From positions 1,302,001-1,366,000 of the forward strand of contig NZ_CP051006.1 of assembly GCF_014673495.1 (NCBI RefSeq): DNA of 64,000 nt, read 5' to 3'. Below, one piece after another: positions 52,166-62,277 of the stretch. Within the stretch, counting starts at the first letter, position 1. Each line of letters begins with the position of its first letter. The stretch is from Streptomyces griseofuscus (GTDB lineage: Bacteria > Actinomycetota > Actinomycetes > Streptomycetales > Streptomycetaceae). Under the pieces are notes generated by a model. It searched no databases. It saw nothing but the letters and a program-made list of their open reading frames with translations, and was not told the origin of the DNA. Both the position numbers and the translations under genes were made by a program.

Positions 52166-54334
52166 GTCCGCGAAGGGCTCGCCCTTGTCCGCCTTCTCCA
52201 CCAGCAGCGCCGGCGGCTCGAACCGCTCGCCGTAGGTCCCGGCGAGTTCCCGGGCACGGGCCACAAAGCCGGGCAGGCCGCCCTCGTAGCCGTTGATGTA
52301 CTGGAGCACGCCGCCGGTCCAGGCCGGGAAGCCGATGCCGAGGATGGAGCCGATGTTGGCGTCGGCCACCGAGGTCAGCACGCCCTCCTCCACCAGGCGC
52401 ACGGTGTCCAGCGCCTCGGAGAAGAGCATCCGCTCCTGCATGTCCTTGAACGGGATCTCGTACCCGGCCTTGGTGAAGTGCTCGCGCAGGCCCGGCCAGA
52501 GCCCGGCGCGCTTGCCGTCCTCCGCGTAGTCGTAGAAGCCGGCGCCGCCGCTGCGGCCGGGGCGCTCGAACTCGTCGACCATGCGGTCGATGACGCCGTC
52601 GGCCGGGTGCGCGCTCCAGGTGCCGCCGGCCTCCTCGACGGCCCGCTTCGTCTCATTGCGGATCTTGCGCGGCAGGGTGAGGGTCAGCTCGTCCATCAGG
52701 GAGAGCACCTTGGCCGGGTAGCCGGCCTGGGCGGCGGCCTGCTCGATGGAGGCGGGCTCGATGCCCTCGCCGACCATGGCCACGCCCTCGTTGATGAACT
52801 GGCCGATCACCCGGGAGGTGAAGAAGCCGCGCGAGTCGTTGACGACGATCGGCGTCTTGTTGATCTGCCGGACCAGGTCGAAGGCGCGGGCGAGGGCCTC
52901 GTCGCCGGTGCGCTCGCCCTTGATGATCTCGACCAGCGGCATCTTGTCGACCGGCGAGAAGAAGTGCAGGCCGATGAAGTCGCCCTGGCGCTCGACGCCC
53001 TCGGCGAGGGTGGTGATCGGCAGGGTGGAGGTGTTGGAGCACAGCAGCGCGTCGGGCGCGAGTACGGACTCGATCTCCTGGAACACCTTGTGCTTGAGCG
53101 CGGTGTCCTCGAAGACGGCCTCGATCACCGCGTCGCAGCCGGCGACATCGGCGGCGTCCCCGGTGGGCGTGATCCGGGCGAGCAGCGCGTCCGCCTTCTC
53201 CTGGGTGGTACGGCCCCGGGACACGGCCTTGGCGCACAGCTTCTCGGAGTAGTTCTTGCCCTTGAGCGCGGCTTCCAGGGAGACGTCCTTGAGGACGACC
53301 TCGATGCCCGCGCGGGCGCACGAGTAGGCGATGCCCGCGCCCATCATGCCGGCGCCGAGCACGGCCACCTTGCGGACCTCGCGGGACTCGATGCCCTTGG
53401 GCCGGTTGGCGCCGGAGTTGACCGCCTGGAGGTCGAAGAAGAACGCCTGGATCATGTTCTTCGCGGTCTGCCCGGTGACCAGCTCGGTGAAGTAGCGGGT
53501 CTCGATGGTGCTCGCGTTCTCGAAGTCGACCTGGGAGCCCTCGACCGCCGCGGCCATGATGTTGCGCGGCGCCGGGTAGGGCGCGCCGTTCGTCTGCTTG
53601 CGGAGGTTGGCCGGGAAGGCGGGCAGGTTGGCGGCGAACTTCGGGTTGGCGGGGGTGCCGCCCGGGATCCGGTAGCCGGGGACGTCCCAGGGCTGCTGGG
53701 ACTCTGGGTGCTCGTCGATGAAGGCGCGGGCCTTGGCCAGCATCTCCTCCGGCGTCTGCGCCACCTCGTGGATCAGCCCGTTCTCCTGGGCGCGCCGCGG
53801 GGTGTACTGGGTGCCCTGGAGCAGCACCTTGAGCAGCGCGTCGGTGATGCCCATCAGGCGCACGGTACGGGTGACGCCGCCGCCCGCGGGCAGCAGGCCG
53901 AGGGTGACCTCGGGCAGGCCGATCTTGGAGCCGGGGGCGTCCAGCGCGATGCGGTGGTGGGAGGCGAGCGCGATCTCGTAACCGCCGCCCAGGGCCGCGC
54001 CGTTGATGGCGGCGACGACCGGCTTGCCGAGGGTCTCGATGCGGCGCAGCGCGTTCTTGATCGCGGTCGCGGTGTCGAAGACGGTCCGGGCGTCCTCGGG
54101 GCCGGCCTGGATCATCTCCTTGAGGTCGCCGCCCGCGAAGAAGGTCTTCTTGGCGGAGGTGTAGATGATGCCCCGGATGGAGTCCTTCTCGGCCACGGCG
54201 CGGTCCGCGATCGCCTCGATGGAGGCCTTGAAGGCCTGGTTCATCGTGTTCGCGGACTGGTTCGGGTCGTCCAGGACCAGGGTCACGACACCGGTGTCGT
54301 CCTGCTCCCAGCGGATGGTGGTGCTCTCGGTCAT
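52154..54334 (-). CDS. Multifunctional fatty-acid oxidation protein (enoyl-CoA hydratase / 3-hydroxyacyl-CoA dehydrogenase, FadB-like)
   Basis: 726 residues. Residues 1-200 crotonase (FFAGGDLKEMIQAGP, NGAALGGGYEIALASHH). Residues about 330-520 are 3HCDH N domain with NAD motif VAVLGAGMMGAGIAYSCARA and the catalytic His in GLHFFSPVDKMPLVE. Residues 520-720 hold two 3HCDH C domains (NDSRGFFTSRVIGQFINEG). It hydrates enoyl-CoA and oxidises the hydroxyl to ketone. The thiolase gene is 42 bp upstream on the same strand, so the pair encodes the trifunctional complex. ATG with GGAG nine bases upstream. The 3' end overlaps the convergent MerR gene by 12 bp. Confidence 0.95.
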   Translation of the reverse strand: MTESTTIRWEQDDTGVVTLVLDDPNQSANTMNQAFKASIEAIADRAVAEKDSIRGIIYTSAKKTFFAGGDLKEMIQAGPEDARTVFDTATAIKNALRRIETLGKPVVAAINGAALGGGYEIALASHHRIALDAPGSKIGLPEVTLGLLPAGGGVTRTVRLMGITDALLKVLLQGTQYTPRRAQENGLIHEVAQTPEEMLAKARAFIDEHPESQQPWDVPGYRIPGGTPANPKFAANLPAFPANLRKQTNGAPYPAPRNIMAAAVEGSQVDFENASTIETRYFTELVTGQTAKNMIQAFFFDLQAVNSGANRPKGIESREVRKVAVLGAGMMGAGIAYSCARAGIEVVLKDVSLEAALKGKNYSEKLCAKAVSRGRTTQEKADALLARITPTGDAADVAGCDAVIEAVFEDTALKHKVFQEIESVLAPDALLCSNTSTLPITTLAEGVERQGDFIGLHFFSPVDKMPLVEIIKGERTGDEALARAFDLVRQINKTPIVVNDSRGFFTSRVIGQFINEGVAMVGEGIEPASIEQAAAQAGYPAKVLSLMDELTLTLPRKIRNETKRAVEEAGGTWSAHPADGVIDRMVDEFERPGRSGGAGFYDYAEDGKRAGLWPGLREHFTKAGYEIPFKDMQERMLFSEALDTVRLVEEGVLTSVADANIGSILGIGFPAWTGGVLQYINGYEGGLPGFVARARELAGTYGERFEPPALLVEKADKGEPFADSAA

Positions 54335-54375
54335 GACAGTCGTCTCCGTTGAAGTCGCTTGGTTCCGCGGGGAGT

Positions 54376-55590
<1,215 letters not shown>

Positions 55591-55652
55591 TGGGATGCCT
55601 TTCGGGAGGGTCGGGCGAGCGGTTCGGTTGCACAGCGGATGGGTCGGTGGGC

Positions 55653-56807
55653 TCAGTCGGCGGCCGGGGTGTGCCGGTCGTCGCCGGTGAGCGCGGGTAT
55701 GTCCCAGTCCCGGGCCACGGCCTCGGTGTCGGCGCCGGGCAGCGCGGGCCCGGTGCGCACGGCGGTGGGGGTGGCGGAGAAACGGGGCGCGGGGGCGGGC
55801 TGGGTGATGCCGCCGTGGTCGGTGAAGGTGCCGCGGGCGGCCAGGTGCGGATGGTGCGGGGCCTCGCGCAGCGACAGGACGGGGGCCACGCAGGCGTCGG
55901 AGTCCGCGAACAGGGCGGTCCACTCCGCGCGGGTGCGCTCTCGGAAGCGGGCGGTGATCGCCGCGCGCAGTTCCGGCCACCGGGTGAGGTCGGAGCGGGC
56001 GCCCTGGAGGTCGTCCAGGCCGAGCAGGCGCAGGAACTCGGCCGAGAACTTCTCCTCCAGGGCGCCGACCGCCATATGACCGCCGTCGGCGGTCTCGTAA
56101 GTGCCGTAATAAGGGCAGCCGCCGTCCAGCAGGTTGGCGCCGCGCCGGTCCTGCCAGGCGCCGGCGGACAGCATGCCGTGGATCATCGCGGACAGGTGGG
56201 CGGTGCCGTCCACGATGGCGGCGTCCACGACCTGGCCGGTGCCGGTGGCGCGGGCGTGGTGCAGGGCGGCGAGGACGCCGACGACCAGGTAGAGCGAGCC
56301 GCCCGCGTAGTCCCCGAGGAGGTTGGCGGGCACGGCCGGGGGCTCGCCGGGGCGGCCGATCATGCCGAGGGCGCCGGTGACGGCGATGTACGACACGTCA
56401 TGGCCCGCGCGCTCGGCGAGAGGGCCGTCCTGGCCCCAGCCGGTCATCCGGCCGTAGACCAGGCGGGGGTTGCGGGCATGGCAGTCGGCGGGTCCGACGC
56501 CCAGACGCTCGGCGACGCCCGGCCGGTAGCCCTCGACGAGGATGTCGGCGCGCTCGGCGAGGTCCAGCACGCGGGCGGCGCCGTCCGGGGACTTGAGGTC
56601 GACCACGATCGAGCGCTTGTTGCGGTTGGTGATGTCGTGGGCGGGGTCGATGCCGAGGCCGGGGCCGCCGGGGCGGTCCACCCGGACCACGTCGGCGCCG
56701 AGGTCGGCGAGCAGCATGGCGGCGAACGGGCCCGGCCCGATGCCGGCCAGCTCCACCACGCGCACGCCGCCGAGCGGGCCCCGCTCTGCTGGTGCCGCCG
56801 TGCTCAT
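55653..56807 (-). CDS. CaiB/BaiF-family CoA-transferase, alpha-methylacyl-CoA racemase-like
   Basis: 384 residues of class-III CoA-transferase fold. Family blocks: [20 protein letters not shown] (start), [29 protein letters not shown] and [18 protein letters not shown]. The Asp following GH is the conserved catalytic position of AMACR. Racemases of this type convert (2R)- to (2S)-methylacyl-CoA so that branched fatty acids can be beta-oxidised, which matches the two downstream genes. The ATG has GGGGGAC. A TTG four codons earlier is rejected. Confidence 0.9.
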   Translation of the reverse strand: MSTAAPAERGPLGGVRVVELAGIGPGPFAAMLLADLGADVVRVDRPGGPGLGIDPAHDITNRNKRSIVVDLKSPDGAARVLDLAERADILVEGYRPGVAERLGVGPADCHARNPRLVYGRMTGWGQDGPLAERAGHDVSYIAVTGALGMIGRPGEPPAVPANLLGDYAGGSLYLVVGVLAALHHARATGTGQVVDAAIVDGTAHLSAMIHGMLSAGAWQDRRGANLLDGGCPYYGTYETADGGHMAVGALEEKFSAEFLRLLGLDDLQGARSDLTRWPELRAAITARFRERTRAEWTALFADSDACVAPVLSLREAPHHPHLAARGTFTDHGGITQPAPAPRFSATPTAVRTGPALPGADTEAVARDWDIPALTGDDRHTPAAD

Positions 56808-57006
56808 GCCGTCCCCCAAGCGTGTGACACAACTGATGTAACACCGGTGATGCTATGAACGCGTTCCATCCGGCACAAGACCTGAACGAGCAAGCGCTTA
56901 GCCAAGTGCCCATCCGGCTGAAAATCACCCGGGCGCCTCCGGGGCGCTCACCTCACGCTAGCCTCGGCCACCGACAGCGGCGCGGGCTGCGCGACCGAGG
57001 GGTGTC

Positions 57007-57030
57007 ATGAGCAGGCGAGGTGGGTCATGA
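57007..57030 (+). CDS. Seven-codon mini-ORF coupled to the downstream enzyme gene
   Basis: ATG preceded by GAGGGG encodes MSRRGGS, then TGA overlapping the ATG of the next gene (ATGA). Both ATGs sit in the same ATGAGC context, 20 bp apart. It may load ribosomes for the downstream gene, or be an accident of a small duplication. Low-confidence as a translated peptide. Confidence 0.3.
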   Translation: MSRRGGS

Positions 57031-58196
57031 GCGGGCTGGACCGTCCCTACGACGTGGTGCTCTACGGGGCGACCGGCTTCGTCGGCACCCTGACGGCGGA
57101 GTATCTGGCGGCGCACGCGCCAAAGGGCCTGCGCTGGGCGATCGCCGGGCGCGACGAGGTGAAGCTGCGGCGGCTGCGGGACCGGCTGCCCGCGGGCGCG
57201 GACATCGGGGTGCTGCGCGCCGACGCGTCCCGGCCGGCCGAGCTGCGCGATCTGGCCGAACGGGCCCGGGTGGTGGCCACGACCGTCGGGCCGTACCTGC
57301 GCCACGGCGAGGAACTGGTCGCCGCCTGTGCGGACGCCGGGACGGACTATCTGGATCTCACCGGCGAGCCGGAGTTCGTGGACCTGATGTACGTACGGCA
57401 CGACGCCCGCGCCCGGGAGACCGGCGCACGCCTGGTGCACGCGTGCGGGTTCGACTCCGTGCCGCACGATCTGGGCGTGTACTTCACGGTGAAACACCTG
57501 CCGGAGGGCGTCCCGCTGCGGGTGGACGGCTATGTGACGGCCGACGCGGCATTCTCCGGCGGCACGCTGGCCTCGGCGCTCGACCAGTTCGCGCGCGGGC
57601 GCACGATGCTGGCCGCCGCCCGCGACCGGGCGCGGCACGAGCCGCGGCGGTACGGGCGCCGGGTGAGCGCGCCGACCGGGGCACCGCGGTTCGCCCCCGA
57701 GGTCGGCGCGTGGGCGCTGCCGCTGCCCACCATCGACCCGCGGATCGTGAGCCGTTCGGCGCGGGCCCTGGACCGGTACGGCCCCGACTTCCGCTACCGG
57801 CACTTCGCGGCGGTCCGCCATCTGCCGGTCGCGCTCGGCGGGGCGGCCGCGGTCGGTGCCGCGGTGGCCGCCGCCCAGCTGCCGCCCGTGCGCCGCCGGC
57901 TGTCCGACCTGCTCGCTCCCGGCGAGGGGCCCAGCGCGGAGAAGCGGGCCAAGAGCTGGTTCAGGGTCCGCTTCGTCGGCGAGGGCGGCGGCCGGCGCGT
58001 CTACACGGAGGTCTCGGGCGGCGACCCCGGATACGACGAGACGGCCAAGATGTTCGCCGAGGCCGCGCTCTGCCTCGCCCTCGACGCTCTCCCGACGACA
58101 TCCGGCCAGGTGACGACGGCCCAGGCGATGGGCGACGCGCTCACGGACCGGCTGCGGGCGGCCGGGATCACCTTCCGGGTGGCCGCCGAGCGGTGA
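57027..58196 (+). CDS. Saccharopine dehydrogenase-like / trans-acting enoyl reductase-family protein
   Basis: 389 residues. N-terminal Rossmann motif DVVLYGATGFVGTLTAEYLA (residues 9-28), then DASRPAELRDLAERARVVA and NAD-binding TVGPYLRHGEELVAACADAG. A central hydrophobic stretch (about 265-290) and the family ending fit the mycobacterial trans-acting enoyl reductase group, which reduces polyketide intermediates of complex lipids. No polyketide genes are nearby, so the lipid substrate is unknown. ATG with GCGAGG upstream. Confidence 0.87.
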   Translation: MSGLDRPYDVVLYGATGFVGTLTAEYLAAHAPKGLRWAIAGRDEVKLRRLRDRLPAGADIGVLRADASRPAELRDLAERARVVATTVGPYLRHGEELVAACADAGTDYLDLTGEPEFVDLMYVRHDARARETGARLVHACGFDSVPHDLGVYFTVKHLPEGVPLRVDGYVTADAAFSGGTLASALDQFARGRTMLAAARDRARHEPRRYGRRVSAPTGAPRFAPEVGAWALPLPTIDPRIVSRSARALDRYGPDFRYRHFAAVRHLPVALGGAAAVGAAVAAAQLPPVRRRLSDLLAPGEGPSAEKRAKSWFRVRFVGEGGGRRVYTEVSGGDPGYDETAKMFAEAALCLALDALPTTSGQVTTAQAMGDALTDRLRAAGITFRVAAER

Positions 58197-58286
58197 CCGG
58201 GATCCTCCGGTGCGCGCGCCTCGCCCCGAGACCCGGTGCGAGGATGGGCGCTCGCACCGAAGGACGCACAAGGAGGCGCGGCGACA

Positions 58287-58475
58287 GTGAAGTTCGTGCT
58301 CGAAGTGACCGTGGACGAGAACGCGTCGGCGCAGGAGCGGGCCGCCGAGCTGGGCCGGATCCTGCGCTACTGGGGCGGCAATCTGCACCACTACGCGCTG
58401 GAGCCGGGCGACGGCTCGCCGGTCTACGACTCCCGGTACAAGGAAGTCGGTGTGTGGCGGCTCGCCGACGACTGA
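58287..58475 (+). CDS. Small conserved-looking protein of unknown function, 62 residues
   Basis: GTG start after an AGGAGG site. Begins KFVLEVTVDENASAQERAAE and continues with a Trp-Gly-Gly turn (RYWGGNLHHYALEPGD), ending GVWRLADD. A ferredoxin-like half or strand-helix-strand pattern is plausible. No domain recognised. Its 3' end overlaps the convergent endonuclease V gene by 52 bp on the opposite strand. Confidence 0.7.
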   Translation: MKFVLEVTVDENASAQERAAELGRILRYWGGNLHHYALEPGDGSPVYDSRYKEVGVWRLADD

Positions 58476-59173
58476 GCGGGCCCGTTCGCCGTCGCCTCCT
58501 TGAGCGCGTTGCGGCACAGACCGTCCGCGTGCCGGGTGGTCTCCGGGAGGCGGTAGGCGGGGGTGAGGGCGAGCGTATGGGCGAGGGCGCCCGCCAGGGA
58601 CACCCGGTGGCCGACGGAGACGAAGACGGGTTTGACGGCCTCGCGGGTACGAAGGGCGCGGCCGACCTCCTCGGCCCCGGCGAGCAGCGGTGCGGAGCTG
58701 CCGCGGGCGGCGCCGGGCTCCTCGTACGTGAAGGTGAACGGGTTCTTGGCGACCCCGATGGTGGGCAGGCCCGTGAGGACGCCCAGGTGGCTCGCCAGGC
58801 CGAAGCGGCGGGGGTGGGCGAGGCCGTAGCCGTCGCACACGACCAGGCCGGGGCCGACGGGCAGGGACTCCAGCGCGGCCAGGACCGTCGGCAGTTCACG
58901 GAAGGCGAGCAGACCGGGGACGTACGGGAAGGACACCCGGCCGACCGCGGTCGACTCGGCGACCACCTCCAGGGTGGCGGCGTCCAGGACGACGGCCGCG
59001 GCGGCGACCAGGTCGCGCTCGTCGTCATAGGCCACATCGACCCCGGTCACCCGGCCGGTGCCCGGCGGCGGTCCGGGCTCGTCGAGCACCACCCGGCCGC
59101 GCAGTTCGTCCTGGACCGCACGGGCCTCCGCCTCGGTGGCGGGCCAGCCCGCCGGTACGCCTACGGTCGTCAT
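58424..59173 (-). CDS. nfi: Endonuclease V (deoxyinosine 3'-endonuclease)
   Basis: 249 residues. Catalytic Asp46 in VTGVDVAYDDERD, then VSFPYVPGLLAFRELP (the family FxYxPxLLAFRE motif), VCDGYGLAHPRRFGLASHLG with Asp/His ligands, and GVAKNPF. It cuts the second phosphodiester 3' to hypoxanthine in DNA or RNA and starts alternative excision repair. The C-terminus runs about 20 residues past the usual end and overlaps the convergent small gene by 52 bp. ATG start fits the family N-terminus. Confidence 0.93.
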   Translation of the reverse strand: MTTVGVPAGWPATEAEARAVQDELRGRVVLDEPGPPPGTGRVTGVDVAYDDERDLVAAAAVVLDAATLEVVAESTAVGRVSFPYVPGLLAFRELPTVLAALESLPVGPGLVVCDGYGLAHPRRFGLASHLGVLTGLPTIGVAKNPFTFTYEEPGAARGSSAPLLAGAEEVGRALRTREAVKPVFVSVGHRVSLAGALAHTLALTPAYRLPETTRHADGLCRNALKEATANGPAQSSASRHTPTSLYRES

Positions 59174-59233
59174 GTCGGCCGACTGTACGTGCCCGGCCCG
59201 GGGCGCCCCGCCCCCGGGGTTAGGCTCGCGATC

Positions 59234-59530
59234 ATGTTCGTACTGGAGCTGACCTACACCGCGCCCCTCGACGCCGTGAACGCCCTGCACGCCGACCACA
59301 TGGCATGGCTGGCGGAGCAGTTCGAGAAGGGCTTCTTCCTGGCGTCGGGGCGCAAGAACCCGCGCGACGGCGGGGTGATCCTGGCCGTCGCCGAGGACCG
59401 GTCCCGGATCGAGGAGATCGTCGCGGCCGATCCGTACACCGTCAGCGAGGTGTGCGCCTACCGGATCACGGAGTTCACGGCCACCACGACGGTCCCGGAG
59501 CTGGCCCGGTACCGGCAGACCCCGAACTGA
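59234..59530 (+). CDS. YciI-family protein
   Basis: 98 residues. Dimeric alpha/beta-barrel YCII domain: MFVLELTYTAPLDAVNALHA, DHMAWLAEQFEKGFFLASGR and GVILAVAEDRSRIEEIVAAD. The His-Asp pair of the family (LHADH) is present. Members are small dehydrogenase- or dehydrochlorinase-like proteins of mostly unknown role. Divergent from nfi by 60 bp. Confidence 0.88.
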   Translation: MFVLELTYTAPLDAVNALHADHMAWLAEQFEKGFFLASGRKNPRDGGVILAVAEDRSRIEEIVAADPYTVSEVCAYRITEFTATTTVPELARYRQTPN

Positions 59531-59559
59531 GGACCCGCGCCCCTGGGGCGCGCGGCCCG

Positions 59560-59898
59560 TCAGCCCTTCTTGGCGTTCAGCGCGCGCTGAAGCTGGTCCT
59601 TGTTCATGTTCGAACGGCCCTCGATGCCGCGCTGCTTCGCCTCGTTGTACAGCTGGTCGCGGGTCGGGCCCTGGGGTCCGGTCCGGTTGCCCGACCGCTG
59701 GCCGCCGCGCCTGCTCGACGACATGTCCTGGGTCGAGGTGCGGCTCGCCGTCCTGGACTCGCCGGAGCGGGCGCGCTCCTTGTTGACGGTCCGCGCGGCG
59801 ATCTCCTCGGCCCGTCCCTCGCTCTCGCCCCGTTCCCGCGCGCTCTCCTTGATGTGCTCGTACTGGCGTTCGCGCTTGGGGCTGGAACCGGCTGGCAT
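59560..59898 (-). CDS. Small basic protein with C-terminal SAP/Rho-N-like helix pair (often annotated plasmid stabilization protein)
   Basis: 112 residues. Highly charged, disordered N-terminal two-thirds (RERQYEHIKESARERGESEG, SRTSTQDMSSSRRGGQRSGN). The last 40 residues, TRDQLYNEAKQRGIEGRSNM and NKDQLQRAL, form a helix-extended-helix like the Rho N-terminal or SAP nucleic-acid-binding motif. It may bind nucleic acid. No antitoxin or toxin neighbour, so the plasmid-stabilization label is not supported. ATG has AAGGAG upstream. Confidence 0.8.
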   Translation of the reverse strand: MPAGSSPKRERQYEHIKESARERGESEGRAEEIAARTVNKERARSGESRTASRTSTQDMSSSRRGGQRSGNRTGPQGPTRDQLYNEAKQRGIEGRSNMNKDQLQRALNAKKG

Positions 59899-59971
59899 GA
59901 TCGCTCCTTTCACCGCAAAGGCCGCTACGACGCCTTCGGGGCGCGAGTACCCGGCTGTCGGCGTGGCTATC

Positions 59972-61063
59972 TCACCTTTCCAGCCGGGCCACCCTGCCCC
60001 GCTCGCCCGCCGCCCAGCAGCCGAGGTCGGGGGTGCAGGAGACGGTGTCGTAGGAGCCGGTGTCGATCGTGCGCCAGGTGCGGCCGCCGTCCGTGGTCAG
60101 ATCGGTGCCGGTGGGGCCGACGGCGAGCGCCGCGTTGCGGCTGTGCGGGAGCCAGGCGGCGCCGGAGCGGTAGGCGGGCGGGGGTGTGGCCGACGGCTGC
60201 CAGGTACGCCCGCCGTCCCGGGTGACGGCGGCGGCCTTCGGTGAGGGCTGCCCCGCGCGGTAGTCGCCGCCGACGGCGAGGCCGTGGACGCGGTCGCGGA
60301 AGGCGAGCGCGAAGACCCCGCGAGCCGGGTCGCCGGCCGGGACCGGGGTGTCGGTGGCGGTCCAGGTCACACCGCGGTCGGCGGAGTGCAGGACCCGCGC
60401 GCGGGCGCCGCCGCCGGTGGCCAGCCAGGCGTCCTTGGAGCCCGAGGTGACCAGGCACTGCCCGCTCGCCGCGAAGCCCGCCTCGCCGTCCAGGGCGGGC
60501 GGCATCCCGGCCGGGGGCAGCACCCGCCAGGAGCGGCCGCCGTCGCTCGTGGACAGGACGCGGAACCTCCCGTCCACGGGGTCGCCCATCGCGAGGCCGT
60601 GGCGGCGGTCGAAGAAGGCCATGCAGTCGTAGAACGCGTTCGGATCGGTGTTGCGGAAGGACTCCGTCCAGCTCGCCCCGCCGTCGTCGGTGCGGTACAC
60701 CCGGGACGCCTCGCCCTCGCCGATGGCCAGGACCACCGCGTGCCGCGCGTCGAACGCCTCGACGTCCCGGAACTCCAGGGCGGACGCGCCGGGCGGGGAG
60801 ACGTTTCGCCAGGAGGTGCCGCCGTCCCGGGTGAGCAGGACGGTGCCGCCGGTGCCGGCCAGCCAGGCGGTGTGCCGGTCGACGGCGGCCAGGCCCCGGT
60901 AGCGGACCTGCGGGGTGCCGGGGTCCTTCGCCGCCCAGTGCACGCCCTGCGGCCGGCCGAGCGCGGCGGCCGACGGGACGGTCAGCGCGGCCAGCGCCGC
61001 GCCGCACGCGACTCCCGCCGCCGTCAGCCTGCCCATCCGCCGGGGGCCTCTCGCGCCCCTCAT
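59972..61063 (-). CDS. Secreted Asp-box (BNR) beta-propeller protein, Ycf48/sialidase-like repeats
   Basis: 363 residues. Signal peptide about 1-36 (GRLTAAGVACGAALAALTVP). Six Asp-box repeats with the SxDxGxTW pattern: TRDGGTSWRN, TDDGGASWTE, TSDGGRSWRV, SADRGVTWTA, TRDGGRTWQP and TTDGGRTWRT, spaced as propeller blades. Glycosidase catalytic residues are not evident, so it is probably a structural or binding propeller as in photosystem-assembly factor Ycf48. Start ATG at 61063 has GAGGGA; two in-frame ATGs lie up to 36 bp upstream. The substrate or partner is unknown. Confidence 0.82.
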   Translation of the reverse strand: MRGARGPRRMGRLTAAGVACGAALAALTVPSAAALGRPQGVHWAAKDPGTPQVRYRGLAAVDRHTAWLAGTGGTVLLTRDGGTSWRNVSPPGASALEFRDVEAFDARHAVVLAIGEGEASRVYRTDDGGASWTESFRNTDPNAFYDCMAFFDRRHGLAMGDPVDGRFRVLSTSDGGRSWRVLPPAGMPPALDGEAGFAASGQCLVTSGSKDAWLATGGGARARVLHSADRGVTWTATDTPVPAGDPARGVFALAFRDRVHGLAVGGDYRAGQPSPKAAAVTRDGGRTWQPSATPPPAYRSGAAWLPHSRNAALAVGPTGTDLTTDGGRTWRTIDTGSYDTVSCTPDLGCWAAGERGRVARLER

Positions 61064-61296
61064 GTCCCGCTTGTCCCTCGTGCTCCCCATGCGCCTCATG
61101 GCGGGCGAAGCTAGTCCACCGCCCGGTCGCCGTCCAGAGGGGCCAACTGCCGTACGGGCCAAGGGCGCCCACGCGTGCATGAACGCGGTGACCGAGGTCA
61201 CTCGTTCCCCAGGTGCACGTCCCGGCCCGTTCCGTCGTCTCACCCAGTGCCGGGAGTCACCAGGCCGCAGTCCAGCCGTCACGAGGGAGCAAGGCG

Positions 61297-61710
61297 TTGT
61301 CCACCGTCATCGAGCAGCCCGTAGAAGCCCGCCTCGTCGCCGCCGCACCGCGTATGCCGAGCATTCCCGCCACGCTGCGGTACGACCGCTGCGACCCGTT
61401 CGCCGTACGGATGACCTTCCCGGCACCGGCCACCCTGGAAGGCGTCGAGGTCTGCTGGACCTTCGCCCGGGAACTGCTCGCCGCCGGGCTGCTGGAACCC
61501 GAGGGCCAGGGCGACGTACGGGTGCGGCCGTACGGCTACGACCGGATCGTGCTGGAGTTCCACGCCCCCGAGGGCACCGCCGTCGTCCATGTGCGCGCGG
61601 GCGAGATACGCCGCTTCCTGGAGGCGACCGGCGAGCTGGTGCCGGTCGGGCTCGAACACCTCCAGCTGGACCTGGACCACCACCTGGCCGAACTGATGCG
61701 GGACGCCTGA
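61297..61710 (+). CDS. ssgD: SsgA-like protein (SALP), probably SsgD
   Basis: 137 residues. The SALP core is clear: PATLRYDRCDPFAVRMTF, VCWTFARELLAAGL, GDVRVRPYGYDRIVLEFHAP, and ending HLQLDLDHHLAELMR. SALPs occur only in morphologically complex actinomycetes and steer cell-wall events in sporulation division or autolysis. The STVIEQPVEARL start fits SsgD, linked to lateral-wall integrity in S. coelicolor, by memory. TTG start after GAGGGAGCAAGG. Assignment to SsgD rather than another SALP is moderate. Confidence 0.88.
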   Translation: MSTVIEQPVEARLVAAAPRMPSIPATLRYDRCDPFAVRMTFPAPATLEGVEVCWTFARELLAAGLLEPEGQGDVRVRPYGYDRIVLEFHAPEGTAVVHVRAGEIRRFLEATGELVPVGLEHLQLDLDHHLAELMRDA

Positions 61711-61729
61711 CCGGGCAGACCCGCCCGGC

Positions 61730-62209
61730 GGCTAAGACACGCACGAGGGCGGCGCCCGCGCCGATCCGGGCGACATCGAGCTGCGGCGAGCCCCGCGACG
61801 GTCGGGGCGCCCGTGCGGACATCACGTACAGCGGACCGTCGACGCCCGCGACCAGTTTCTCCACCGCCTCGGAAGCGACGGCCCCGGGGACGACCACGCC
61901 GTCGGCACGGAAGGCGACGGCCCGCGCCAGGGTGCGGTCCACTCCCCCGGCACCGCGCGGATACGTCGACGCGTGCGTTGCCGCACAGCGGCCCGCCTTC
62001 CGCGTCGGCGGCCTCCCGCGCGGCCGCGATCCGCTGCGACTGCTCGGCGGCGGCCTGCGGCGGCTCACCGCCCGGCTCGTAGCGGCCGTCCCCGATGTTG
62101 GCGCCGACCGGCACGCGTACGGCGGCGGCGTTCCGGGCGACGGCGGCCGGCGCGCGGAGCGGGTCGAGCCGGCCGGCGACCGCCCCGGCACCCGCCGCGC
62201 CGGTAAATG
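61730..62209 (-). pseudogene. Frameshifted remnant of an isocitrate lyase/PEP mutase-family gene
   Basis: Reading the minus strand from 62209 gives RLDPLRAPAAVARNAAAVRV and VPVGANIGDGRYEPGGEPPQ, then AEQSQRIAAAREAADAEG, all typical of PEP-mutase-family proteins. Near 61970 the match passes to another frame (STYPRGAGGVDRTLARAVAF, VEKLVAGVDGPLYVM); near 61810 it shows APTVAGLAA in the first frame and then DVARIGAGAALVRVLA in the second. So at least two or three frameshifts exist, the N-terminal third (with the catalytic loop) is missing and there is no ribosome site. It was a lyase or carboxyphosphonoenolpyruvate-type enzyme gene, now dead. Confidence 0.75.
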
Positions 62210-62211
62210 TT

Positions 62212-62240
62212 TTGACTCCCGGCCGCGGTGCTCCTACCGT
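62212..62240 (+). promoter_or_regulatory. Vegetative-type (HrdB-like) promoter of the second ABC-F gene
   Basis: -35 TTGACT (62212-62217), 17-bp spacer, -10 TACCGT (62235-62240), a close match to the TTGACw/TAnnnT consensus of Streptomyces housekeeping promoters. Transcription would begin near 62247, giving a leader of about 220 nt before the ATG. Confidence 0.65.
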
Positions 62241-62277
62241 TTACCTCGGATCTGTTGCCGTCGATCGGAGAAGGACG

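Noticed and set aside
59560..59898. Plasmid stabilization (toxin-antitoxin) function for the small basic protein
   Set aside because: No toxin or antitoxin fold or partner gene; only a nucleic-acid-binding-like C-terminus is visible.
61536..62114. The frames in the PEP-mutase remnant as intact genes
   Set aside because: Each frame holds only part of the family blocks, with no ribosome site; they are better read as one pseudogene.
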